Shown here piece by piece: positions 42,275 through 50,550 of a stretch of DNA of 64,000 nt (positions within the stretch are counted from its first letter, which is position 1; the number at the start of each line of letters is the position of its first letter). Made by a program: the position numbers and the translations under genes. The stretch is from assembly GCF_004341385.1 (NCBI RefSeq), contig NZ_SLXE01000007.1:32080-96079 (forward strand), read 5' to 3'. The notes beneath the pieces were generated by a model. That model made no database searches, was not told the origin of the DNA, and saw only the letters and a program-made list of their open reading frames with translations. The DNA comes from Uruburuella suis. GTDB lineage: Bacteria; Pseudomonadota; Gammaproteobacteria; Burkholderiales; Neisseriaceae.

Positions 42275-43132
42275 ATGATGTTAAGTAAAATCAGCGAAGC
42301 TTTAGCCAATTTGTCAGGCGCAGAGCGTAAAGTGGCCGAATGTGCGCTGGCCGAGCCCAAATGGTTTGTGCATGCGGCCGTGGCCGAAATTGCCGAGCAT
42401 GCCTCGGTGAGCCAGCCTACAGTTATCCGCTTCTGCCGCAGCTTGGGCTATAAAGGCCTGCCCGAATTCAAGCTTTCTTTGTCGGCCAGCATCGGCCACG
42501 AAGGCATGCCTTATGTGCATGAAGAGCTCAATGCCGACGACGACATGGGCGGTGTGATGGAAAAAGTGCTCGGCAACACCGCCGCCTCGATTTTGGGCGC
42601 ACGCCGCTCTTTGAAAGAAACCGATCTGGAAAACGCCATTGCCATGCTCTCGCATGCGCGGCGCATCGAATTTTACGGCGTGGGCAATTCCGGCATCGTG
42701 GCGCAAGATGCGCAGCACAAATTTTTCCGCTTCGGCATTTCCACCGTGGCTTATGTCGACACCCATATCCAGCTGATGGCCGCATCGGTGCTCAGCGATC
42801 AGGATGTGTTGGTGGTGATATCCAATTCAGGCTCATCGATTGAAGTGCTCGATGCGGTGAGCATTGCCAAAGAAAACGGCGCGGCGGTGATTGCCATCAC
42901 CCGCGCCGATTCGCCGCTCTCGCAGCTGGCCGATTGCGTGCTCAGCGTGATGCCACAGGAAGACACCGAGCGCTACACGCCGATGGTAACGCGCCTGCTG
43001 CAATTGGTGGTGATCGATATTCTGGCCATCGGCCTAGCGCTGCGCCTGGGCGAAACAGCCAGCTTGCAGCTTGAAAAGAGCAAACGCAGCATACACACCA
43101 AACGTTTGGAACACGAGAAAGAAGATTCATAA
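42275..43132 (+). CDS. hexR: RpiR-family regulator HexR
   Basis: A 285-residue transcription factor that controls glucose and central carbon genes. The N-terminal RpiR helix-turn-helix (~1-78) includes ASVSQPTVIRFCRSLGYKG; the C-terminal SIS domain (~125-265) has FYGVGNSGIVAQDAQHKF and VISNSGSSIEVLDAV, which bind the sugar-phosphate ligand (KDPG in known HexR). The start at 42275 follows CAGGA; an ATG three codons later is also possible. Its stop codon shares one base with the pgi start. A consensus operator lies between edd and zwf. Confidence 0.93.
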   Translation: MMLSKISEALANLSGAERKVAECALAEPKWFVHAAVAEIAEHASVSQPTVIRFCRSLGYKGLPEFKLSLSASIGHEGMPYVHEELNADDDMGGVMEKVLGNTAASILGARRSLKETDLENAIAMLSHARRIEFYGVGNSGIVAQDAQHKFFRFGISTVAYVDTHIQLMAASVLSDQDVLVVISNSGSSIEVLDAVSIAKENGAAVIAITRADSPLSQLADCVLSVMPQEDTERYTPMVTRLLQLVVIDILAIGLALRLGETASLQLEKSKRSIHTKRLEHEKEDS

Positions 43133-44793
43133 TGAAACACTTGCAAGAATTGCCCGCCTGGCGCGAATTGTGGCAGCATTTTGATGCCACCAAGTCTGAC
43201 CATATGCGCGAATTGTTTGCCACCGACCCGGGGCGCGCCGAGCGCTATTGGCTGGAGGTGGGCGGCCTGAAAGTGGATTATTCCAAAAACCGCATCACCG
43301 ATGAAACCTTGGCGCTTTTGATGAAGCTGGCACGCGAAGCCGGCCTGCCCGAGCGCATGAAGCAGATGTTTCGCGGTGAAAAAATCAACACCACCGAAAA
43401 CCGCGCCGCGCTACATGTGGCGCTGCGCAACCGCACCAATGCGCCGATTTTGGTGGACGGCGAAGATGTGATGCCGCAGGTGAACCATGTGCTGCACCGC
43501 ATGGGCGAATTCGCCCACGAAGTGCGCAGCGGCGATTGGCTGGGCTATACCAATCAAGTGATTACCGATGTGGTGAATATCGGCATCGGTGGCTCGGATC
43601 TGGGCCCTTTGATGATGTGCACCGCGCTCAAGCCTTTCGGCCATCCGCGCCTCAAAATGCATTTTGTGTCGAATATCGACGGCTCGCAGCTGCGCGACGT
43701 GCTGGAAAAAGTACATCCCGAAACCACGCTGTTTGTGGTGGCTTCAAAAACCTTCACCACACAGGAAACCCTCACCAATGCGCTCACCGCGCGCGAATGG
43801 TTTTTGAAACACGCCGACGATAAATCTGCCGTGGCCAAGCATTTTGTGGCGGTGTCCACCAATAAAAAAGCCGTGGCCGAATTCGGCATCGACACGGCCA
43901 ATATGTTTGAATTTTGGGATTGGGTGGGCGGCCGCTACAGCTTGTGGTCGGCCATCGGCCTGCCGATTATGCTTTATTTGGGCGAAGAAAACTTTATCGA
44001 AATGCTCAACGGCGCCCATTTGATGGACCAGCATTTTATCAATGCACCGTTGGAAGAAAACCTGCCGGTGCTCTTGGCCATGATAGGCGTGTGGTATATC
44101 AATTATTACGGTGGCGGCAGCCATGTGATCGCCCCTTACGACCAACACTTGCACCGCCTGCCCAAATTTATCCAGCAGCTCGATATGGAGAGCAACGGCA
44201 AGCAGGTAACGCTCGACGGTGAAGCTGTGGCCTGCGAAACTGCGCCGATTATTTGGGGCGAAACCGGCATCAACGGCCAGCATGCTTTTTTCCAGCTACT
44301 GCACCAAGGCACGCACATCACCCCGATTGATTTGATTGCTTCGCTGGAAAAACGCAGCAATCTGCCCGGCCACCATGAAATTCTGCTGGCCAATGTGTTT
44401 GCCCAGGCCGAAGCCTTTATGCGCGGTAAAACGCCTGATGAAGTGCGCATCGAGCTGAAGGCGCAGGGCATGGATGAGGCGCACATCGAAGCTTTGGTGC
44501 CGCACAAAACCTTTTCCGGCAACCGCCCGAGCAATCTGATTTTGCTCAATAAAATTAATCCGCGCAATATGGGCAGCCTGATTGCGCTTTATGAACACAA
44601 AACCTTTGTGCAGGGTGTGATTTGGGGCATCAACAGCTTTGACCAATGGGGCGTGGAATTGGGCAAGCAATTGGCCAAAACCATTTTGGCCGAGCTCACC
44701 GGAGAAACGCCGGTGCAGCCGCACGACAGCTCCACCGAGCATTTAGTGCGTCTTTACCGCAACGCCAATTGCGATAAAGACGGCGCGTGCTGA
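43132..44793 (+). CDS. pgi: Glucose-6-phosphate isomerase
   Basis: Pgi interconverts glucose-6-phosphate and fructose-6-phosphate. The 553-residue protein has GIGGSDLGPLMM, the signature VSNIDGSQLRDVL and catalytic-region ENLPVLLAMIGVWYINYYGG, then GETGINGQHAFFQLLHQGT and the C-terminal INSFDQWGVELGK. It overlaps hexR by one base. A DUS hairpin ends the zwf-pgl-glk-hexR-pgi cluster at 44831. Confidence 0.97.
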   Translation: MKHLQELPAWRELWQHFDATKSDHMRELFATDPGRAERYWLEVGGLKVDYSKNRITDETLALLMKLAREAGLPERMKQMFRGEKINTTENRAALHVALRNRTNAPILVDGEDVMPQVNHVLHRMGEFAHEVRSGDWLGYTNQVITDVVNIGIGGSDLGPLMMCTALKPFGHPRLKMHFVSNIDGSQLRDVLEKVHPETTLFVVASKTFTTQETLTNALTAREWFLKHADDKSAVAKHFVAVSTNKKAVAEFGIDTANMFEFWDWVGGRYSLWSAIGLPIMLYLGEENFIEMLNGAHLMDQHFINAPLEENLPVLLAMIGVWYINYYGGGSHVIAPYDQHLHRLPKFIQQLDMESNGKQVTLDGEAVACETAPIIWGETGINGQHAFFQLLHQGTHITPIDLIASLEKRSNLPGHHEILLANVFAQAEAFMRGKTPDEVRIELKAQGMDEAHIEALVPHKTFSGNRPSNLILLNKINPRNMGSLIALYEHKTFVQGVIWGINSFDQWGVELGKQLAKTILAELTGETPVQPHDSSTEHLVRLYRNANCDKDGAC

Positions 44794-44830
44794 TTTTTTC
44801 CACGTTTATTTGAGCTGGGTCAAATAATGG

Positions 44831-44878
44831 AAAGGCCGTCTGAAAGCGTGATATCCAATATGCTTCAGACGGCCTTTA
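44831..44878 (+). terminator. Inverted DUS pair, terminator of pgi
   Basis: Opposed DUS with an 18-nt loop and AAA/TTT flanks. Confidence 0.75.
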
Positions 44879-44980
44879 AGTAATTGATTGCGGTAATAAA
44901 ATAACAGTATGAAAATTTCAAAAACGGCAGTATGATGCAGGTCTGATTTAACGTAAGTTAACTTCAAACACTCAACAATT

Positions 44981-45007
44981 GTAACAAAAGTAACAAAAGT
45001 AACAAAA
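44981..45007 (+). repeat. Three tandem 9-bp repeats before the sugar transporter
   Basis: GTAACAAAA is repeated three times without error, 37 bp before the ATG at 45044. An inverted repeat TTAAC-GTAA-GTTAA (44948-44961) lies just upstream. Confidence 0.8.
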
Positions 45008-45043
45008 GTAAGATTCTAACTAACCCAAATAAAGGCAATCAAA

Positions 45044-46279
45044 ATGTCTACGCAATCACAAAATCAAAGCAACAACACCGCTTTGTCGGTGTTGACCGCG
45101 CTGTTTTTCATGATGGGTTTCATCACCTGCATGAATGACATCCTGATTCCCCACCTGAAAGCGATTTTCGACCTGACTTATTTTCAGGCCATGCTGATTC
45201 AGTTCTGCTTCTTTACCGCTTACGCCATCATGTCGATGCCGATGGGCAAGCTCGTGGAAAAGGTGGGCTATAAAAACGGCGTGATCGGCGGCTTTTTGCT
45301 CACCGCCGTGGGCTGTTTGCTGTTTTATCCGGCTGCCGGCAGCGCCTCTTACCCGACCTTTTTGGGCGCGCTGTTTATCTTGGCTTCAGGCGTAACCCTG
45401 CTGCAAGTGGCGGGCAACCCTTATGTAACGCTGCTGGCCAAGCCCGGCAAAGAATCGTCTACCCTCACTTTGGTGCAGGCCTTTAACTCTTTGGGCACCA
45501 CCGTGGCACCGCTTTTGGGTTCGGCGCTGATTTTATCCGATGCCGCCACTCAAGCCACCGCCACCCAGGCCGAGCAAATCGCTTCGGTGCAGATTCCTTA
45601 TTTGGGTTTGGCCGGTTTGCTGATTTTGCTGGCGCTGTTTGTGAAAATGATCAAGCTGCCCGATGCGCGCAAAATTGCCGAAGCTGAAACCGAACACAAC
45701 CACGACGGCAAAACCAGCGTGTGGCAATACAAACATTTGGTGTTGGGCGCGGTGGGCATTTTCTGCTATGTGGGCGCGGAAGTGTCTATCGGCTCGCTGC
45801 TGGTGAGTGTGATGGAAGTAACCGCCGGCCTCGACCACGCCACCGGTGCCAAATTCTTAGCGCTCTACTGGGGCGGTGCCATGGTGGGTCGTTTCTTGGG
45901 CTCGGCCGTGATGAACAAAATCGCGCCGCACAAATACTTGGCCTTTAACGCCTTGATGGCCGTGGCGCTGATTACCATCGCGATTTTGGCCAACGGCGGT
46001 GCGGTGTCGATGTGGGCGCTGATTGCCATCGGTTTTTTCAACTCGATTATGTTCCCCACCATTTTCTCGCTGGCCACCAAAGGTTTGGGCAAATTCACCG
46101 GCATCGCATCCGGCGTGATCTGCACCGCGATTGTGGGTGGTGCGATTGTGCCGGTGGTGCAGGGCTTTTTCGCCGACCATATCGGCTTGCTGCTCTCGTT
46201 TGTGGTGTCGGCGGTGTGCTACCTCTACATCGTATTCTTTGCGGTGAAAGGCCATAAAGCCGACGAAGCTTCCGCATAA
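45044..46279 (+). CDS. gluP: Glucose/galactose MFS transporter
   Basis: A 411-residue major facilitator of the FucP/GluP family with twelve predicted helices, probably a glucose (or galactose) symporter of the inner membrane. The family start MMGFITCMNDILIPHLKAIFDL (in part) and the mid-segment LLQVAGNPYVTLLAKPGKESSTLT are characteristic. Its place after glk, hexR and pgi indicates import of free glucose for glucokinase. It probably has its own promoter, because a terminator and 165 bp separate it from pgi; the leader has a 9-bp tandem repeat. Confidence 0.92.
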   Translation: MSTQSQNQSNNTALSVLTALFFMMGFITCMNDILIPHLKAIFDLTYFQAMLIQFCFFTAYAIMSMPMGKLVEKVGYKNGVIGGFLLTAVGCLLFYPAAGSASYPTFLGALFILASGVTLLQVAGNPYVTLLAKPGKESSTLTLVQAFNSLGTTVAPLLGSALILSDAATQATATQAEQIASVQIPYLGLAGLLILLALFVKMIKLPDARKIAEAETEHNHDGKTSVWQYKHLVLGAVGIFCYVGAEVSIGSLLVSVMEVTAGLDHATGAKFLALYWGGAMVGRFLGSAVMNKIAPHKYLAFNALMAVALITIAILANGGAVSMWALIAIGFFNSIMFPTIFSLATKGLGKFTGIASGVICTAIVGGAIVPVVQGFFADHIGLLLSFVVSAVCYLYIVFFAVKGHKADEASA

Positions 46280-46293
46280 GCACTGTCAAACAC

Positions 46294-46324
46294 ACAGGCC
46301 GTCTGAATGTTCAGACGGCCTGTT
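46294..46324 (+). terminator. Inverted DUS pair, terminator of gluP
   Basis: Opposed DUS with a 2-nt loop and ACA/TGTTTT flanks. Confidence 0.85.
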
Positions 46325-46364
46325 TTACGTTACAATACGCAATTTAACGCTTGTAAAGCCGCTG

Positions 46365-46472
46365 TAATACCAATCCAAAAAAATAACCTAACTTCGTTGT
46401 CTCGCCTTGCCGTACTATCTGTACTGTCTGCGGCTCGCCGCCTTGTTAGCTTACTTTTTTGAATTGGTATAA
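46365..46472. repeat. Family A element upstream of nhaC
   Basis: A 102-bp copy at 46368-46469 with TAA duplications at 46365-46367 and 46470-46472. It ends 27 bp before the nhaC start codon. Confidence 0.85.
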
Positions 46473-46496
46473 TATTTGGGCGGCTCGGAAAACCTT

Positions 46497-47873
46497 ATGT
46501 TTAGTGAACGCCCTTTATTGGAAATGTCGCGCCCCGAAGCTTTTGCCGTGGCCGCCGTGCTCGTGGCTGCGATGGGCTACAGCATTATCTCGCTCGGCTG
46601 GCTGCCGCATATGGCCATACTCACCGCCATTGTGGTGCTGCTGGCCTACGGCCTGCTGCGCAAAGTGCGCTATGCCGGCATGCAGCAGCGCATGGCCGGC
46701 GCGGTGGCGCAGGGCATGGGTGCGCTTTATCTCTTTTTCTTTATCGGCCTTTTGGTGAGCGCGCTGATGATGAGCGGCGCCATTCCCACGTTGATGTATT
46801 ACGGCTTCGGTTGGATTTCACCGGCTTATTTTTATTTGTCGGCCTTTATTTTGTGCTCGCTGATCGGCATTGCCATCGGCAGCAGCCTCACCACTTGCGC
46901 CACCATAGGCGTGGCTTTTATCGGCATGGGTGAGGCTTTCGGTGCCAATCTTGCGATGACGGCGGGCGCGGTGGTGTCGGGCGCGTTTTTCGGCGACAAA
47001 ATGTCGCCGCTCTCCGACACCACCAGCATTGCCGCATCGGTGGTGGGCATCGATTTGTTTGAACACATTCGCAATATGGCCTACACCACCATTCCGGCAT
47101 GGGTGATCACAGCGGGCTTGCTCTTATGGCTGCTGCCGGCGGTGGGCGCGGGCGATTTGGGCGGCACGGCGGTGTTTCGCGAGCAGCTCGCCGCCACAGG
47201 GCTGGTGCATGCTTATTCGCTGCTGCCTTTTGCCTTGCTGGTGCTGCTGGCCGTGCGCAAGGTGAATGCGATTGTGGCGATGATGGCCACCATTGCGCTG
47301 GCGTTGGCGCTCACTTTTCTGCACAGCCGCCCTGATTTGGCGCAGCTGGGCAGCTGGTTTTACGGCGGCTTCAAGCTTGATGGCAGCTTTGAAAACATCA
47401 GCCGGCTGGTGTCGCGCGGCGGCATCGAGAGCATGTTTTTCACCCAAACCATTGTGATTTTGGGGCTGAGCCTGGGCGGGCTTTTGTTTGCATTGGGCAT
47501 TATTCCCAGCCTGCTGGAAGGCATGCGCCGTTTTCTCACCAATGCTGGCCGCGCCACATTTTCCGTGGCCGCCACGGCGGTGGGGGTGAATGTGTTGATC
47601 GGCGAGCAATATTTGAGCATTTTGCTCTCGGGCGAAACCTTCAAGCCCGTATATGACAAGCTCGGCCTGCACCCGCGCAACCTCTCGCGCACGCTGGAAG
47701 ATGCCGGCACGGTGATTAACCCGCTGGTGCCTTGGAGCGTGTGCGGCGTGTTTATCAGCCAAGTGCTGGGCGTGCCGGTGTGGGATTATCTGCCTTATGC
47801 GTTTTTCTGCTATTTATGTTTGATTCTGACTTTGCTGTTTGGCTGGAGCGGGCTGACACTGAGCAAGAAGTAA
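46497..47873 (+). CDS. nhaC: NhaC-family Na+/H+ antiporter
   Basis: A 458-residue inner-membrane antiporter of the NhaC group with about eleven helices. Family motifs are IGIAIGSSLTTCATIGVAFIGMG, GAVVSGAFFGDKMSPLSDTTSIAASVVG (part) and VPWSVCGVFISQVLGVP. It probably exports Na+ for protons at high salt or pH. The ATG at 46497 (MFSERPLLEMSRPEAF) with CGGAA upstream is preferred to a TTG at 46476. A family A element lies directly before it, so the promoter is in or beyond that element. Confidence 0.92.
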   Translation: MFSERPLLEMSRPEAFAVAAVLVAAMGYSIISLGWLPHMAILTAIVVLLAYGLLRKVRYAGMQQRMAGAVAQGMGALYLFFFIGLLVSALMMSGAIPTLMYYGFGWISPAYFYLSAFILCSLIGIAIGSSLTTCATIGVAFIGMGEAFGANLAMTAGAVVSGAFFGDKMSPLSDTTSIAASVVGIDLFEHIRNMAYTTIPAWVITAGLLLWLLPAVGAGDLGGTAVFREQLAATGLVHAYSLLPFALLVLLAVRKVNAIVAMMATIALALALTFLHSRPDLAQLGSWFYGGFKLDGSFENISRLVSRGGIESMFFTQTIVILGLSLGGLLFALGIIPSLLEGMRRFLTNAGRATFSVAATAVGVNVLIGEQYLSILLSGETFKPVYDKLGLHPRNLSRTLEDAGTVINPLVPWSVCGVFISQVLGVPVWDYLPYAFFCYLCLILTLLFGWSGLTLSKK

Positions 47874-47877
47874 ACAG

Positions 47878-48190
47878 AAGGCCGTCTGAACATTCAGACG
47901 GCCTCACCTTTACAACATGCCGCTTAGCCTTCAAAATCATTCCGACCCGTTATACCAATCCAAAAAAATAACCTAACTTCGTTGTCTCGCCTTGCCGTAC
48001 TATCTGTACTGTCGCAGGCTTCCGCCTTGTTAGCTTACTTTTTTAAATTGGTATTATTCCGACTCAGGTCGGAATCCATATTTTTGTATATAACAAAGTA
48101 ATTCAAAATTAATTTTTTGAAATATTGCTCGTTCGTGTGAAAAACTTATAAAAATCGAAGGCCGTCTGAAAGGGTTCAGACGGCCTTTGG
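47878..48190. repeat. nhaC terminator, family A element and second DUS hairpin
   Basis: No gene in this interval. A DUS hairpin (47878-47905) ends nhaC. A family A copy lies at 47953-48053 with TTA duplications (47950-47952, 48054-48056). A 20-bp palindrome ATTCCGACTCAGGTCGGAAT (48056-48075) has the size and layout of neisserial dRS3 repeats but a different fifth/sixth base. A second DUS hairpin (48159-48188) precedes the aldo/keto reductase. Confidence 0.8.
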
Positions 48191-48233
48191 GTTATAATTC
48201 ATAGGTGAATGAAAAAAACATGAAAGGCCGGTT

Positions 48234-49124
48234 ATGTCTGGACAAGATTTGAATTTGGGTCGTTTGGTGCATGGCTATTGGCGTGCGCATGAGTGGGGTT
48301 TGAATGCCGAGGGTTATTTGGCGCTGATTCACGATGTGCTCTCGCTCGGCATCCGCACGTTCGACCATGCCGCCTGCTACGGTGGCTTTGCCAACGAAGA
48401 GGCATTCGGGCAGGCGCTGGCGCTGGAAAAAGGCCTGCGCGAGCAGATGACTATTGTGAGCAAATGCGGCATTGTGTTTCCCAATGCCCAATTGCCGGAA
48501 ATGAAAAGCAAACATTACGACAACAGCCGCGCCCATATTGTTTGGTCGGCCGAGCGCTCGGTGGAAAAGCTGCAATGCGGCTATCTGGATTTGCTGCTGA
48601 TACACCGCCCCTCGCCTTGCGCCCATCCCGAAGAAATCGCCGCTGCGTTTGATGATTTGCACCGCCGCGGCTTGGTGCGCCATTTTGGGGTGTCAAACTA
48701 CAGCGCACAGAAATTCAGCATGCTGCAATCGTATGTCGACCAGCCGCTGGCCACCAATCAAATTGAGATTTCGCCGCTGCATTTGGCGCCTTTTGAAGAC
48801 GGCAGCCTGGATTATCTTTTGGAAAAACGCGTGCAGCCGATGGCGTGGTCGCCCTTGGGCGGCGGGCGCTTGTTTGACAAGGCCGATTTGCAAAGCCGCC
48901 GTGTTGCCCAAGCCTTGTTGGCCGCCGGCGAGCGGCAGGGCGAAACCCGGCTCGACACGCTAGCCTATGCCTGGTTGCTGGCGCATCCGGCCAAAATCAC
49001 GCCGATTGTCGGCTCCGGGCGTTTGGCGCGCATCCGCGATGCGGCAGATGCGCTTGCTGTGCGCTTTACCGAAGAAGAATGGATAGCCGTGTATGCGGCA
49101 GCACAAGGGCATGATGTGCCGTGA
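48234..49124 (+). CDS. Aldo/keto reductase, YdhF-like
   Basis: A 296-residue NADPH-dependent oxidoreductase with the (beta/alpha)8 fold. The catalytic tetrad is visible as Asp44 and Tyr49 (TFDHAACYGGF), Lys77 (SKCG) and His124 (LLIHRP). NADPH-binding residues fall in FGVSNYS, SPLGGGRLF and PIVGSGRLARI. It resembles the YdhF-type oxidoreductases; the natural substrate is unknown. It is monocistronic between DUS hairpins. Confidence 0.92.
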   Translation: MSGQDLNLGRLVHGYWRAHEWGLNAEGYLALIHDVLSLGIRTFDHAACYGGFANEEAFGQALALEKGLREQMTIVSKCGIVFPNAQLPEMKSKHYDNSRAHIVWSAERSVEKLQCGYLDLLLIHRPSPCAHPEEIAAAFDDLHRRGLVRHFGVSNYSAQKFSMLQSYVDQPLATNQIEISPLHLAPFEDGSLDYLLEKRVQPMAWSPLGGGRLFDKADLQSRRVAQALLAAGERQGETRLDTLAYAWLLAHPAKITPIVGSGRLARIRDAADALAVRFTEEEWIAVYAAAQGHDVP

Positions 49125-49140
49125 TTTGAGGGTTTGATCA

Positions 49141-49174
49141 AAGAGGCCGTCTGAACATTCAGACGGCCTCTTTT
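49141..49174. terminator. DUS hairpin between convergent AKR gene and hemH
   Basis: Opposed DUS with a 2-nt loop and extended AGAG/CTCTTTT arms. It serves the aldo/keto reductase and possibly hemH. Confidence 0.85.
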
Positions 49175-49229
49175 GTGCAAGTGTGCTTTCGTTAAGCGAC
49201 AGCAGCTTTATCGTTTCAAACGTGCATTT

Positions 49230-50243
49230 TCACAGCCAGCCGTGCAGATTTTCTTCCGCCAATGCCGCCAGCGCGTCAATCCAAGCCGGGTTGTCGTTGA
49301 GGCAGGGAATATAGTGAAACTGTTCGCCGCCGGCAGCGTGAAACTGCTCGCGCCCGGCGATGGCGATTTCTTCCATGGTTTCGAGGCAGTCGGCGGCAAA
49401 GCCGGGGCAGAATGCGTCTAGCGTGGTGGTGCCTTGTTTGGGCAGGCTGTCAAACAAATCCTGCGTTGAAGGCTCCACCCACTTGGCTTTGCCGAAACGG
49501 CTTTGAAACGACACCAGATAATCGGTTTCGGCCAGGTTCAAAGCGGCAGCCAAAAGTTTTGCCGTGTGGCGGCATTCTTCGGGATAGGGGTCGCCTTGGT
49601 CGTGGCCGGCCTGCGGGATGCCGTGAAAGCTCAGCATCAGCTTGCTGCTGCGGCCGTGCACCGCCCAATAGGCTTCGATGTGCTGCTTCATGGCTTTGAT
49701 ATAGCCCGCATCATCGTAAAAGCGGCTGATGGTGCGCACGCTCATTTGGTTGCGCTGCTGCTGCAACACGGCAAACACTTTATCGAGCGCGGCGGCGCTG
49801 CTGGAAGCGGCATATTGCGGGTAAAGCGGCAGCACCAATAAGCGGCCGACGCCTTGCGCTTTCAATTCGGCAAGGGTGCGCGGCACAGAGGGCTCGCCGT
49901 AAGTCATGGCGTGACGCACGATAATGTGTTCGGGCAGCTTTTGCGCCAATGCGGCGGCCTGGCGCTCGGTAAACACGGCCAGCGGCGAGCCTTCGGGCAG
50001 CCACACTTTTTCATAGCCGTGGGCGCTTTTTTTCGGCCGCAAGGTGAGCACGGGGCCCTGCAAAATCGGCTGCCACAGCCATTGCGGCAATTCCACCACG
50101 CGCGCATCGGAAAGAAATTCGCGCAGATAAGGGCGCACGGCGGCGGCGGTGGGCGCGGCCGGTGTGCCGAGATTGAGCAGCAGCACGGCGGTGCGCTGTT
50201 GTTGCGAAAAAGGCAGAGCCGGTTCGGGCAGAAAACGGGGCAT
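49230..50243 (-). CDS. hemH: Ferrochelatase
   Basis: HemH inserts Fe2+ into protoporphyrin IX, the final haem step. The 337-residue protein has VLLLNLGTPAAPTAAAVRPYLREFLSD (in part) at the start, the signature LSFHGIPQAGHDQGDPY with the metal-binding histidine, and a late AFCPGFAADCLETMEEIA segment. Human-type C-terminal Fe-S cysteines are not evident. It is not linked to the hemCDXY cluster at 6-11 kb. Confidence 0.96.
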   Translation of the reverse strand: MPRFLPEPALPFSQQQRTAVLLLNLGTPAAPTAAAVRPYLREFLSDARVVELPQWLWQPILQGPVLTLRPKKSAHGYEKVWLPEGSPLAVFTERQAAALAQKLPEHIIVRHAMTYGEPSVPRTLAELKAQGVGRLLVLPLYPQYAASSSAAALDKVFAVLQQQRNQMSVRTISRFYDDAGYIKAMKQHIEAYWAVHGRSSKLMLSFHGIPQAGHDQGDPYPEECRHTAKLLAAALNLAETDYLVSFQSRFGKAKWVEPSTQDLFDSLPKQGTTTLDAFCPGFAADCLETMEEIAIAGREQFHAAGGEQFHYIPCLNDNPAWIDALAALAEENLHGWL

Positions 50244-50333
50244 GTTTGTCCTTGTGGAAAAGCGGTTCAGACGGCATATCGCGGCAAGTTGCGCTTTTTG
50301 GAGCCTGTTTGCAATCTTTTTTGTAGCAGATTT

Positions 50334-50505
50334 TCAACGCAGCCCGTAGGTCGGATTCTTGAATCCGACACTTGTTCGTAGAACAAGGCACTCGTATCGG
50401 TTTGGCCGGTGGCTAAATGTCGGATTCAAGAATCCGGCCTGCACGGATGGCGCTGTCGAACTGCTTTTATTTTGTAAGCTTATTTTTTTGAATGGGCATT
50501 CGTGG
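50334..50505. repeat. Diverged family C element
   Basis: The core GTAGGTCGGATTCTTGAATCCGACA and the complementary half are present, together with the right arm TTATTTTGTAAGCTTATTTTTTTGAATGGGCA (in parts). The left end is degraded, and no target duplication is seen. Confidence 0.6.
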
Positions 50506-50512
50506 CATGAAT

Positions 50513-50545
50513 CAGGCCGTCTGAAAAGTTTTCAGACGGCCTTTA
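50513..50545 (-). terminator. Inverted DUS pair, terminator of ftsK
   Basis: Opposed DUS with a 4-nt loop directly after the ftsK stop. Confidence 0.8.
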
Positions 50546-50550
50546 AATGT

